Numbered from the stretch's first letter, positions 14,245 to 21,818 are shown. The stretch is 21,931 nt of DNA from an uncultured Arcanobacterium sp. (GCF_947253055.1 NZ_CAMXYE010000014.1:1-21931); one strand, 5' to 3'. Program-made: numbers and translations. The notes: generated by a model from the sequence alone, not told the origin.

Positions 14245-14296
14245 CTAGAGATAAGTACTAGACGCGAGGACTAGAAGCGAAAACTAGAGATAACTA
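14245..14296. repeat. 13-bp periodic CTAG repeat crossing the isocitrate dehydrogenase stop
   Basis: CTAG recurs at 14245, 14258, 14271 and 14284, exactly 13 bp apart, inside units such as CTAGACGCGAGGA, CTAGAAGCGAAAA and CTAGAGATAACTA. The last CTAG supplies the stop codon of the minus-strand gene. This fills the whole convergent gap. CTAG is normally rare in many bacterial genomes, so the density is notable. Confidence 0.82.
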
Positions 14297-16494
14297 TCTA
14301 GGAGCTTATTCAGGGTAGCGGAGGGGCGCATCACAGCCTGTACTTTTTCCGGATTGGGGAAATAATATCCACCAATATCAGCGGGTTTCCCTTGTACCGC
14401 CAGCATCTCAGCGGAAATCTGCGCCGCATTTTCTGCCAAGGCGCGCGCGAGCGGCGTGAAAATCTGAGCTAATTCCGCATCGTCTTTTTGGGCAGCTAAA
14501 GCTGCGGCCCAATAGATGGCAAGCCAGGCGTGGGAACCGCGATTATCGATATCTCCGAGCCGGCGGGCCGGAGATTTTCCGGTATTGAGCAACTCCGCTA
14601 TCGCAGTATCCAGTGCTGCAGCCAGCAGACCTGCCCGCTTATTTCCAGAAAATTCTTCTACTCCCCGCAGCGATTCTGCTAAGGCGAGAAACTCCCCCAA
14701 GGAATCCCAGCGCAAATAATTTACTTCTAGTAGCTGCTGGACGTGTTTGGGAGCTGATCCGCCTGCTCCCGTTTCAAAAAGCCCGCCCCCGGCCATGAGG
14801 GGCACTATGGAGAGCATCTTTGCCGAAGTGCCTAGTTCCATAATCGGGAAGAGATCGGTGAGGTAATCGCGCAGTACATTACCGGTGACGGAGATAGTAT
14901 CTTCTCCGCGCCGAATTCGCTCTAAAGTCGCTTTGGTGGCTGCCACTGGATCTAGAATCTGAATATCGAGATTAGAAAGGTCGCTTTCTGCCAGTATCTT
15001 TTCCACTTGCTGGCGAATCTCTCTATCGTGCGCTCGCTGTGGATCGAGCCAGAAAATCGCTGGCGTCGCGGAGAGGCGCGCCCGTTTCAAAGTCAGCTGT
15101 ATCCAGTTTTGGATAGGAGCCGCTTTGGTGAGGCAACTCCGGTAAATATCTCCAGCTGCCACCGGTATTTCCAATAACGTAGAATTACCGGCTCGCACTA
15201 CTACGCGGCCGTTCTCCTTAATTAAGAAAGTCTTATCGTGAGAGCCGTATTCTTCTGCTTTTTGTGCCATTAAACCAACGTTGGGTACGCTCCCTAATTT
15301 TGCCGGATCGAAAGCTCCCTGCGCTTTACAGTCGTCAATTACCGTTTGGTACACCCCCGCGTAGGAAGAATCGGGAATTACGGCGAGGGTATCGGCGCTT
15401 TCTCCGCGTGAATTCCACATCTGCCCAGAATTGCGAATCATAGCGGGCATCGAAGCGTCGATAATTACATCTGAGGGTACGTGCAGATTGGTAATTCCGG
15501 CCGTGGAATCTACCATCGCTAATTCCGGCCCCGCTGCTGCCTCGGCAGCAAAAGATTGCTTAATCTCTTCTCCATTTGCCAGCTCTGCCAGCCCCGCAAA
15601 AATAGCTCCTAAGCCTTTTTCGGCGTCCAATCCGGCATTCGCGAGCGTCTGCCCGTAGGTGGCAAAGGTGTGGGGGAAGAAAGCCTTTACGGCGTGGCCA
15701 AAGATGAGCGGATCCGATACCTTCATCATGGTGGCTTTTAGATGCAGCGAGAAAAGTAAATTTTCCGCTTTTGCAGCTGCTATCTGTGCGTGGAGAAAAT
15801 CGTCAAGAGCGGCAGCTTGCATAGCCGAAGCGTCAAAAATATCTCCTGCGCCGGTTTCTATGCCGCCGCGTAGTAGTTCTTCTTTCCCGTCTGCAGCGAT
15901 AAATACAATATCCAGAGATTGCGGAGAAGTGAGTGTCACCGATTTTTCATTTGCCCGAAAATCGCCGCTGGCCATAGTAGCTACGCGCGTGCGCGAAGAA
16001 TTTTTCCATTCTCCCATTCGGTGGGGATGTTGCCGAGCAAAATTCTTCACCGCCTGCGGAGCGCGTCGATCGGAATTACCTTCGCGCAGTACTGGATTCA
16101 CAGCGGAACCTTTTACTGCATCGTAGCGTCGGCGAATTTCCTTTTCTGCACTATTTTGGGGATTTTCCGGGTAGTCCGGCAAGTCGTAGCCACAGCTTTG
16201 GAGCTCTTTTATCGCCGCTAGAAGTTGTGGAAGTGAAGCAGAGATATTGGGCAGTTTAATGATATTGGCCTGCGGAGAGCTCGTTAGCTTTTGCAGAGCC
16301 GCTAGAGCATCTGGGCGCTGGGCGGCGGGCGGCAAGAAATCGCTAAAAGCAGCTAAAATCCGCCCCGCCAAAGAAATATCGCGCGGGCGAACTTCGATAT
16401 CCGCCGTCTTCAAGAAAGATTTAACTATTGGTAGTAAGGAGGCGGTGGCCAGCATAGGAGCTTCATCCGTCAAAGTGTAATCTAGGTAATCCAT
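14284..16494 (-). CDS. icd: Monomeric NADP-dependent isocitrate dehydrogenase
   Basis: The monomeric (IDH-II type) enzyme oxidatively decarboxylates isocitrate to 2-oxoglutarate in the TCA cycle, yielding NADPH. The N-terminus YTLTDEAPMLATASLLPIVKSF, the substrate motif GSAVNPVLREGNSDRR (Ser, Asn, Arg, Arg spaced as in Azotobacter IDH Ser132/Asn135/Arg139/Arg145), LHLKATMMKVSDPLIFGHAV and IRRGEDTISVTGNVLRDYLTDLFPIMELGTSAKMLS are characteristic. The family is about 740 aa. I prefer ATG 16494 (736 aa), since AAGAAAG lies upstream and the conserved region begins at once; an in-frame ATG at 16530 would add 12 Lys/Arg-rich residues that are really the duplicated purine-rich leader. Confidence 0.95.
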   Translation of the reverse strand: MDYLDYTLTDEAPMLATASLLPIVKSFLKTADIEVRPRDISLAGRILAAFSDFLPPAAQRPDALAALQKLTSSPQANIIKLPNISASLPQLLAAIKELQSCGYDLPDYPENPQNSAEKEIRRRYDAVKGSAVNPVLREGNSDRRAPQAVKNFARQHPHRMGEWKNSSRTRVATMASGDFRANEKSVTLTSPQSLDIVFIAADGKEELLRGGIETGAGDIFDASAMQAAALDDFLHAQIAAAKAENLLFSLHLKATMMKVSDPLIFGHAVKAFFPHTFATYGQTLANAGLDAEKGLGAIFAGLAELANGEEIKQSFAAEAAAGPELAMVDSTAGITNLHVPSDVIIDASMPAMIRNSGQMWNSRGESADTLAVIPDSSYAGVYQTVIDDCKAQGAFDPAKLGSVPNVGLMAQKAEEYGSHDKTFLIKENGRVVVRAGNSTLLEIPVAAGDIYRSCLTKAAPIQNWIQLTLKRARLSATPAIFWLDPQRAHDREIRQQVEKILAESDLSNLDIQILDPVAATKATLERIRRGEDTISVTGNVLRDYLTDLFPIMELGTSAKMLSIVPLMAGGGLFETGAGGSAPKHVQQLLEVNYLRWDSLGEFLALAESLRGVEEFSGNKRAGLLAAALDTAIAELLNTGKSPARRLGDIDNRGSHAWLAIYWAAALAAQKDDAELAQIFTPLARALAENAAQISAEMLAVQGKPADIGGYYFPNPEKVQAVMRPSATLNKLLDSYL

Positions 16495-16500
16495 ACGTAA

Positions 16501-16520
16501 TCTTTCTTTATCTTTCTTTG
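16501..16520. repeat. 10-bp tandem repeat at the isocitrate dehydrogenase ribosome binding site
   Basis: TCTTTCTTTA is followed directly by TCTTTCTTTG. On the coding strand this makes two successive AAAGAAAGA purine tracts just upstream of ATG 16494. The proximal tract is the likely Shine-Dalgarno sequence, so the duplication copies a ribosome binding site. Confidence 0.8.
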
Positions 16521-16549
16521 CACTTCGCATACGGGGTGTGGCATTTCCT

Positions 16550-16589
16550 AAATCGACTTCATTCTTATCTCAAATCGACTTCACTCTTA
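16550..16589. repeat. 22-bp tandem duplication in the divergent gap
   Basis: AAATCGACTTCATTCTTA at 16550 and AAATCGACTTCACTCTTA at 16572 differ at one base, with a 22-bp period. They lie in the 329-bp gap between the isocitrate dehydrogenase and phosphatase starts, and the second copy forms the left arm of the hairpin at 16583. No gene is seen in the gap; the rest is AT-rich. Confidence 0.9.
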
Positions 16590-16605
16590 AGTCTAAGAGT
16601 TTTTT
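16583..16605 (+). terminator. Intrinsic terminator-like hairpin in a divergent gap
   Basis: ACTCTTA (16583-16589) and TAAGAGT (16594-16600) form a perfect 7-bp stem around AGTC and are followed by a T-run. The stem is AT-rich but the T-run orientation is clear: plus strand. No annotated plus-strand gene ends upstream, because the left neighbour starts here on the minus strand. Confidence 0.6.
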
Positions 16606-16637
16606 GGCGGGGTGGCATTTTCGGTGGAAGAAAAATA

Positions 16638-16660
16638 TCGGAAAATACCGACGATTTTTT
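16638..16660 (+). terminator. Second terminator-like hairpin, possibly bidirectional
   Basis: TCGG-AAAATA-CCGA (16638-16651) is followed by CGA and six T. On the minus strand the same stem is followed by TATTTTT, so it could act in both directions. The 4-bp stem is short, and an alternative TCGGT (16621) with ACCGA pairing is possible. Confidence 0.35.
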
Positions 16661-16823
16661 GCTTACAAAAATAAGAAAATGTAAAAATAAATATTTAGAA
16701 TGTGAGGCATTTCAAAAGGCTTTTGTGAAGTGTATCTAGTAACGCCAGAGAAACTAAAACTCACTTGTATTCGTTCCTTGATACGTGCTTAAAATGCGGT
16801 GAAGACAGCATTGAGGAGAATGC

Positions 16824-17294
16824 ATGGAATTGTGGAAACCCGGAGAAGGAATCGTAGAATTTCCTTCCGGCAGAAGAGTAAGAGGCAGGTCTTGGAAAAC
16901 GAAAGTAAGCCAAGATGCTTCTCTTTCGGTGGTGCTCACGACTGCTGTTGGCAAGGCTTTTTCTAATCACGGTGTACTGCTCACCGCGCAAGAAACAATC
17001 ATGATAGATTGGCCGGATTATCGCCTGCCGCGCCGGCCTTCCCAAGCTGCTCGGATATTGCACGACGCGTGGGAACGCGCCGCCAGTGAAAGAGTAGAAA
17101 TTACTTGTGGCGGTGGAGTAGGGCGTACCGGCACGGCGCTCGCGATTCTAGCTCTTTACGAAGGTATGGACGCTGAAGAAGCAGTAGAATTTGTGCGCCG
17201 CAACTACCACCCAGATGCAGTACTTTCCCACGCGCAAAGCGGGTTCCTGCGCGGATTCACCTATTATCGGGAAAGTCTAGACTGCGGCGCCTAA
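16824..17294 (+). CDS. Small protein tyrosine phosphatase-like protein
   Basis: The 156-aa product carries the cysteine-phosphatase P-loop CGGGVGRTG, a CX5R motif with nucleophile Cys95 and Arg101, and a WPD loop at 63-65 (IDWPDYRLP) that would supply the general acid Asp. The residue before the Cys is Thr rather than the usual His (HCX5R), which could alter the thiol pKa. The arrangement resembles dual-specificity or PTP-like proteins of actinobacteria; the substrate is unknown. ATG 16824 follows GAGGAG at 16813-16818. An ATG at 16820 is in another frame. It is divergent from the isocitrate dehydrogenase gene and 164 bp upstream of the hydrolase gene. Confidence 0.82.
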   Translation: MELWKPGEGIVEFPSGRRVRGRSWKTKVSQDASLSVVLTTAVGKAFSNHGVLLTAQETIMIDWPDYRLPRRPSQAARILHDAWERAASERVEITCGGGVGRTGTALAILALYEGMDAEEAVEFVRRNYHPDAVLSHAQSGFLRGFTYYRESLDCGA

Positions 17295-17458
17295 GTTATT
17301 AGGTTGTTGATTTTTAGCAGTAGTGCTAATTTGTAGTGCGCTATTTCTTTTCTCACTCCACAATCGCGCTTTATTTATCTACACGCTAAACTTAACTGCG
17401 AATACTTTCCGTATTTGATTTTTAGATTTGCTTTCCCATTTCGGTAATTGAGGAGATA

Positions 17459-18241
17459 ATGGACGATTCCAAAGCTCAGACTAGTATTCCTGACGAAGAA
17501 GTTTTGGAATCCCTCTGCGCCTTAGACGTGGCGAGTGAAGAAATAGTAAGCTACGGAATTCATCCGCGGCAGTTCATTGAGTGGTACGGCCCGGCCACTG
17601 GGGAACTAGTAGTGCTAGTGCACGGTATATTCTCTGATGATTGCCACGGCTTGCCGGCGCTGCGCCCCGCTGCTCTTGCGCTCGGAGAAGCGGGATATCG
17701 AGTGGCGCTAGTAGAGTATCGCCGTGAAGCCGGCGATCCGAGCGTCACTCTGGAAGATACTCGTACGCTCGCGCGGCTTCCGCAATTGCTGGGAGCCACG
17801 TGGATTGGTTTTTCTTCTGGAGCAATACCGGTGCTGGATCTACTTTTTGGTGAAGACAGCACTGTGCGGCACGGAGTATTATTGGCGCCAATTATTGATC
17901 TGCGCCAAGAAGTAGAAGAAAACGGAATCTACGCGGAGGCCGCCCAGCAGTGGATGGGAGATACTCCGGAAAAGAATCCTGACCTCTATGCGCAATACGA
18001 CCCCGCAGTCGCTTATGCCCGCCTCGGAGCAGATGCTTTTACTGCAGAAGGCTACCGCTTAGATATAATGCACGGCACCGGAGATCAGATAGTATCGGCG
18101 CAGCGCACCTACAATCTGGCAAAAGAACCTTTTAATATCGCCTTAGTGCCGGGAGCAAATCACTATGATTTAATTTGCCCGGGGCATGACGCCTGGATTT
18201 TATTACTGGGAGCCCTTCGCCTGCAAAATTCTGCCGAATAA
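17459..18241 (+). CDS. Alpha/beta hydrolase
   Basis: The 260-aa predicted serine hydrolase has the alpha/beta fold. The oxyanion motif HGIFSDD begins at 55, the nucleophile elbow GFSSG at 117-121 places Ser119, and Asp209 (HGTGDQIV) and His235 (GANHYDL) complete a plausible triad. There is no signal peptide, so it should be cytosolic. The weak match to HGGxW-type arylformamidases and the absence of other markers leave the substrate open. ATG 17459 follows GAGGAG at 17450-17455. It lies upstream of the acyl-AMP ligase gene on the same strand with a 67-bp gap, so the two may be co-transcribed. Confidence 0.85.
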   Translation: MDDSKAQTSIPDEEVLESLCALDVASEEIVSYGIHPRQFIEWYGPATGELVVLVHGIFSDDCHGLPALRPAALALGEAGYRVALVEYRREAGDPSVTLEDTRTLARLPQLLGATWIGFSSGAIPVLDLLFGEDSTVRHGVLLAPIIDLRQEVEENGIYAEAAQQWMGDTPEKNPDLYAQYDPAVAYARLGADAFTAEGYRLDIMHGTGDQIVSAQRTYNLAKEPFNIALVPGANHYDLICPGHDAWILLLGALRLQNSAE

Positions 18242-18242
18242 A

Positions 18243-18297
18243 GGGTAGTTAGGCAGTTAGGTAGTTAAGAGATTTAGGCAGCTAGGGAAGTTAGGGC
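18243..18297. repeat. Degenerate octamer array before the acyl-AMP ligase gene
   Basis: Six imperfect units of 8-9 bp run head to tail: GTAGTTAG, GCAGTTAG, GTAGTTAA, GAGATTTAG, GCAGCTAG and GGAAGTTAG. They occupy almost the entire 67-bp gap and end about a dozen bases before the ATG at 18309. The last G-rich units may substitute for a Shine-Dalgarno sequence, which is otherwise weak (GCGAGATAATG). Confidence 0.85.
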
Positions 18298-18308
18298 GCA
18301 GCGAGATA

Positions 18309-20003
18309 ATGCAAAATCTGGATAGCTCTAAGGCAGATAGCTTTGAGATGAGTAGTTCTGCGGTGAATAGCGGAGTTACTCAGAGTGCTGCGCAGAGTGC
18401 CGCGACTAATTATGGAGTTGCACCTGCGGACTGTAATCCGGCTTATTCTTTAGAAAGAGCAGCCCAAGCGCGCCCACATCGGCCGGTAATTTATTATGAA
18501 GGTACCTGCTATAAAGCGGCAGAAGCTAATTTATTGACGCGGCAATTAGCGGAATTTTTATATGCACAGGGATTGCGCCCAGGAGCGCGTCTCTGCTTGA
18601 TGGCGGCTAATTCTCCCTATCACTTATTTCTACATACGGCTTGCGCTCGCTTAGGAGCCATATTTGTGCCAATCTCTCCGCTGTCCTCGTTACCGGAGCT
18701 GCAAGCAATGTGGCGAGCTGCTTCTCCGTATTTATTGGTGGTAGATCAGTTGGAAAGCGCGGCGGGAGATTTGGCGCCGGCTTGGGAAGAATACTGCCGG
18801 CAGGCTTCTGGTGCTGCTTGCAGGCCAGTGTGGGAAATTTCCACTCTAGCTGCTGCTGCGCAGAAATATCCCGGCCAATTGCGCTCACTTCTGGCGGCAG
18901 AAATTTCGCAAAGTGCACAAGCTGCGCCGGCCGCGTTGAACACTTTGCACTACCCGCGAGACGCGGCGCTAATAATTTTTACTTCCGGCACAGCTGGGCA
19001 ACCGAAAGCCGTGGAGCTTACGCACGGGCAACTTTGGTGGGCGGCCCAAAACTTTCGCGCCGGATTTGAGTATTCGCCGGCCGACGTAGAATTAGTGGCC
19101 GCTCCACTCACCCATATTGGCGGTTTCAACGGCACCACCCTCGATATTTTTTCGCACGGGGGCACCGTGGTGATAGTGAAAGAATTCTCCGCCGGTACAG
19201 TGCTGAAACATCTGCAGCGCTACCGGGTGAATATGATGTTTGGAGTGCCGGCTATGTACAGTGCGCTGCTGCAACATCCCGATTTTCCACATACAGACCT
19301 CTCAGCTTTCCGGCTGCCTTTAATAGGTGGAGCGGCCGCAGATCCGCAACTTTTGCAAAAACTAATGGCAGCCGGCCTTCCCATGTTAAACGTATGGGGA
19401 ATGACAGAAACGGGCGGAGCTGGCTGCTGCCTGCCGGCTGATAATTTAGCGCAAGCTCTCGGATCTATCGGTCAGCCGTTTCCCTATATGGAAGGGAAAA
19501 TAGTTGATCCAGAGACTGGCCAGTCAAGCCAAAGCGGAGAATTGTGGCTGCGTGGAGCTAATATCGCAAGTTCCTGCTGGCAAGATGGTTCCCTCACCGA
19601 AGCGGGCTGGTTGCCCACGGGTGATTTAGTGAAAATAGATGCAAACGGATTTCTCTGGGTAGAGGGTCGACTCCACAATTTAATAAATAGCGGTGGTGAA
19701 AAAATAGCGCCGCTAGAAGTAGAGAAAGTGCTTGCGCGCTACCCGGGGGTGCAAGAATGCGCCGTACTGGGAGTGGCGGATAGCCGGTGGGGAGAGCAGG
19801 TGGCGGCGGCGATAGCTTTAGAAAAAGATGCTGAGGCGCCGAGCCTAGAAGAAATCCAAGAATTCAGCGCGGCTTATTTAGCGCGTTATAAACTTCCGCG
19901 CCGCTTAAAAATTCTTTCCCAGCTTCCGAAGAGCCCCAACGGAAAAATTGATTATCGCGCCTTGAGAGAAGTTTTTAAGAGCAGCGATTCTCTCCCGCTA
20001 TAA
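18309..20003 (+). CDS. Acyl-CoA synthetase / AMP-dependent ligase
   Basis: The 564-aa ANL-superfamily enzyme activates a carboxylic acid with ATP, most likely transferring it to CoA. The ATP loop TSGTAGQPK is at 225-233, the adenine motif WGMTETGG at 363-370, GWLPTGD at 433-439, and the catalytic Lys546 in PKSPNGKID. The layout fits fatty acyl-CoA or o-succinylbenzoate-CoA ligases; no adjacent menaquinone or beta-oxidation gene helps to choose. The first 35-40 residues are Ser/Ala-rich and not part of the fold, so the true start may be an internal Met (for example residue 14). The 3' end overlaps the convergent lipA gene by 29 bp. Confidence 0.9.
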   Translation: MQNLDSSKADSFEMSSSAVNSGVTQSAAQSAATNYGVAPADCNPAYSLERAAQARPHRPVIYYEGTCYKAAEANLLTRQLAEFLYAQGLRPGARLCLMAANSPYHLFLHTACARLGAIFVPISPLSSLPELQAMWRAASPYLLVVDQLESAAGDLAPAWEEYCRQASGAACRPVWEISTLAAAAQKYPGQLRSLLAAEISQSAQAAPAALNTLHYPRDAALIIFTSGTAGQPKAVELTHGQLWWAAQNFRAGFEYSPADVELVAAPLTHIGGFNGTTLDIFSHGGTVVIVKEFSAGTVLKHLQRYRVNMMFGVPAMYSALLQHPDFPHTDLSAFRLPLIGGAAADPQLLQKLMAAGLPMLNVWGMTETGGAGCCLPADNLAQALGSIGQPFPYMEGKIVDPETGQSSQSGELWLRGANIASSCWQDGSLTEAGWLPTGDLVKIDANGFLWVEGRLHNLINSGGEKIAPLEVEKVLARYPGVQECAVLGVADSRWGEQVAAAIALEKDAEAPSLEEIQEFSAAYLARYKLPRRLKILSQLPKSPNGKIDYRALREVFKSSDSLPL

Positions 20004-21036
20004 GGCGTACTGCTTCTTGCTGAGCGGGAGCAGTGCTTATATCGAATCCGGATGGAATAGGGAGATTCTTTGCTTTCAAAGCGCGGGCCCAGAGAGCTCC
20101 GGAGCGATAAGAAGAGCGCACCAGCGGGCCCGCCATAATTGCCGCAAACCCTAATTCGTAGCCAGCTTCTGTGAGGTCGATAAATTCTGCTGGTTTTATC
20201 CAGCGCGCCACTGGGTGATGGAGCGGTGAGGGGCGTAAATACTGGGTAATAGTGAGGATATCGCAGCCAGCTGCCCGTAAATCTTCCATCGCCGCGAGTA
20301 CTTCTCCGGCTGTTTCCCCGAGTCCGAGCATTAAATTTGATTTAGTAATCAGCCCGGATTGGGCGGCAAAGGAAATCAACTCTAAAGAGCGCTCATAGCG
20401 GAAAGCCGGGCGAATTTCGGAAAAAATCCGCGGCACCGTTTCCAGATTGTGTGCCAATACTTGGGGGCGGGCGGCGCATACTTGCTCCCAAGCGGATTTT
20501 CCACCTCGCATATCGTCGATAAGCAATTCCACTCCGGTATGCGGCGAAAGCCGATGAATCTGCCGGCAAGTTTCGGCGTAGAGCCAAGCTGCTCCGTCTG
20601 GAAGGTCGTCGCGGGAGACGCCGGTAATTGTGGCATATTTCAGCCCTAAGTTTTGTATCTCGGCAGCTACCCGCTGGGGCTCTTCTTTATCGTAAAAAGT
20701 GGGCTTTCCCGTCTTAATAAAGCAAAAATCGCAGCGCCGCGTGCAGATATCTCCGCCGATTAAAAACGAAGCTTCTCTATCTTCCCAACATTCATAGATA
20801 TTAGGGCAATTTGCTTCGCTGCAGACGGTATGGAGCCCATATTTTTGCACCTGCGTACGCATCTGCAGGTATTCTTTTCCCACTTTCGCAGTGGTCTTAA
20901 TCCAGGCGGGCTTTTTTTCTAGCGGAATCTGCTGGTTACGAGCTTCGATACGCAGCAATTTCCGCCCGCCCGGAGCGAGAGATTTGGCGGACTTTTCTTC
21001 GCGCTCGCTCGCTTTATTTCTCTGCTCTTTAAGCAT
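19975..21036 (-). CDS. lipA: Lipoyl synthase
   Basis: The 353-aa radical-SAM enzyme inserts two sulfurs into octanoyl groups on lipoyl domains, making the lipoyl cofactor of 2-oxoacid dehydrogenases and the glycine cleavage system. The auxiliary, sacrificed [4Fe-4S] cluster ligands are Cys72, Cys77 and Cys83 (CSEANCPNIYEC), and the RSSY motif at 307-310 supplies the serine ligand. The SAM cluster motif CTRRCDFC gives Cys98, Cys102 and Cys105. A Lys/Arg-rich N-terminal stretch of about 40 residues precedes the core. ATG 21036 overlaps the lipB stop by eight bases and is preceded by GGGAGG, so lipB-lipA are translationally coupled. Confidence 0.97.
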   Translation of the reverse strand: MLKEQRNKASEREEKSAKSLAPGGRKLLRIEARNQQIPLEKKPAWIKTTAKVGKEYLQMRTQVQKYGLHTVCSEANCPNIYECWEDREASFLIGGDICTRRCDFCFIKTGKPTFYDKEEPQRVAAEIQNLGLKYATITGVSRDDLPDGAAWLYAETCRQIHRLSPHTGVELLIDDMRGGKSAWEQVCAARPQVLAHNLETVPRIFSEIRPAFRYERSLELISFAAQSGLITKSNLMLGLGETAGEVLAAMEDLRAAGCDILTITQYLRPSPLHHPVARWIKPAEFIDLTEAGYELGFAAIMAGPLVRSSYRSGALWARALKAKNLPIPSGFDISTAPAQQEAVRLIAGENRCS

Positions 21037-21784
21037 CTTTTGCCTCCCAAAGCACGCCAGTTTGCGGAGGAAAATCGATACTGTGCTGCGCTTTTTCCCA
21101 TAACTGGCTCCACTGGGATTGCTCTATTTTCTTTAACTGCGCTCCCCGGCGGCGCGGAGGGAGAAAAGCTTGGTACCCGCTCGCCAATGCTGGCACCAAT
21201 AAATCCGCTACTTCGGAGATTTCTGCGGTCACGCCGAGTTTCTCTAAGGAAATTACTCCGGCATCTGCCAGCCCACAGGGGATTATGCGGTGGAAATCTT
21301 CTAAATGGGTATTTACGTTGAGAGCCATTCCGTGCATGGTGGTATTGGCGGCAAACTTAATACCGATAGCGCAGAGTTTTTTATCTTCTTGCCCAGCCGT
21401 TTTTATCCATACCCCACTGCGCCCAGCTATCTGGCAGCTCTCCACTTTATAACTCTGCAGCGCGGTGATGAGGATTTCTTCGGTGCGGCGTACGAAGCGC
21501 ACTACATCAGGCGGAGGTGCAGTCTGCAGAATCGGGTAAATTACGAGCTGCCCCGGGCCGTGATAGGTGACGGAGCCGCCGCGATCCATTGCCAATACTG
21601 GTAAATCGGTATCCGGCACATCTGCAGCGCGGGTACGCCGCCCAGCTGTATATACTGGCTGAGATTCCCAAGCGATAAGTGTATCTTCTGCGCCGGCGGC
21701 TACTTCCCGGTGTAAAAACCGTTGCAATTTATCCACTTCTAGATAAGGAAGTGGCCCGGCAGGGAGAAGATTGAAAATGCGCAC
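21029..21784 (-). CDS. lipB: Octanoyl-[acyl carrier protein]:protein N-octanoyltransferase
   Basis: The 251-aa enzyme moves octanoyl from acyl carrier protein to the lysine of lipoyl domains, the step before LipA. RGGSVTYHGPGQ at 68-79 is the substrate-binding motif. The catalytic dyad is Lys143 in CAIGIK and Cys170 in IIPCG. Length and motifs match LipB rather than the lipoate ligase LplA. The start is GTG 21784; no Shine-Dalgarno is present, and TAGAAT lies exactly six bases upstream, so the mRNA is probably leaderless. It is divergent from the partial gene at the right edge. Confidence 0.96.
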   Translation of the reverse strand: MRIFNLLPAGPLPYLEVDKLQRFLHREVAAGAEDTLIAWESQPVYTAGRRTRAADVPDTDLPVLAMDRGGSVTYHGPGQLVIYPILQTAPPPDVVRFVRRTEEILITALQSYKVESCQIAGRSGVWIKTAGQEDKKLCAIGIKFAANTTMHGMALNVNTHLEDFHRIIPCGLADAGVISLEKLGVTAEISEVADLLVPALASGYQAFLPPRRRGAQLKKIEQSQWSQLWEKAQHSIDFPPQTGVLWEAKDA

Positions 21785-21790
21785 GCGCCG

Positions 21791-21796
21791 ATTCTA
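21791..21796 (-). promoter_or_regulatory. Candidate -10 hexamer for the leaderless lipBA operon
   Basis: TAGAAT on the minus strand is followed by CGGCGC and then the GTG start of lipB. The -35 region is weak (GTGCAT at 18-bp spacing). The geometry equals that before ychF, which has the same hexamer. Confidence 0.55.
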
Positions 21797-21818
21797 ATCC
21801 ACAAAGACACCCTTATGC

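Noticed and set aside
15659..16126. Long antisense frame (155 codons) inside the isocitrate dehydrogenase gene
   Set aside because: The opposite strand encodes a clear full-length enzyme; the Ser/Ala-rich translation is a shadow of its codon use.
16518..16739. Possible 73-aa plus-strand gene starting at TTG in the divergent gap
   Set aside because: No ribosome binding site, interrupted by terminator-like hairpins, and composed of repeat sequence at its start.
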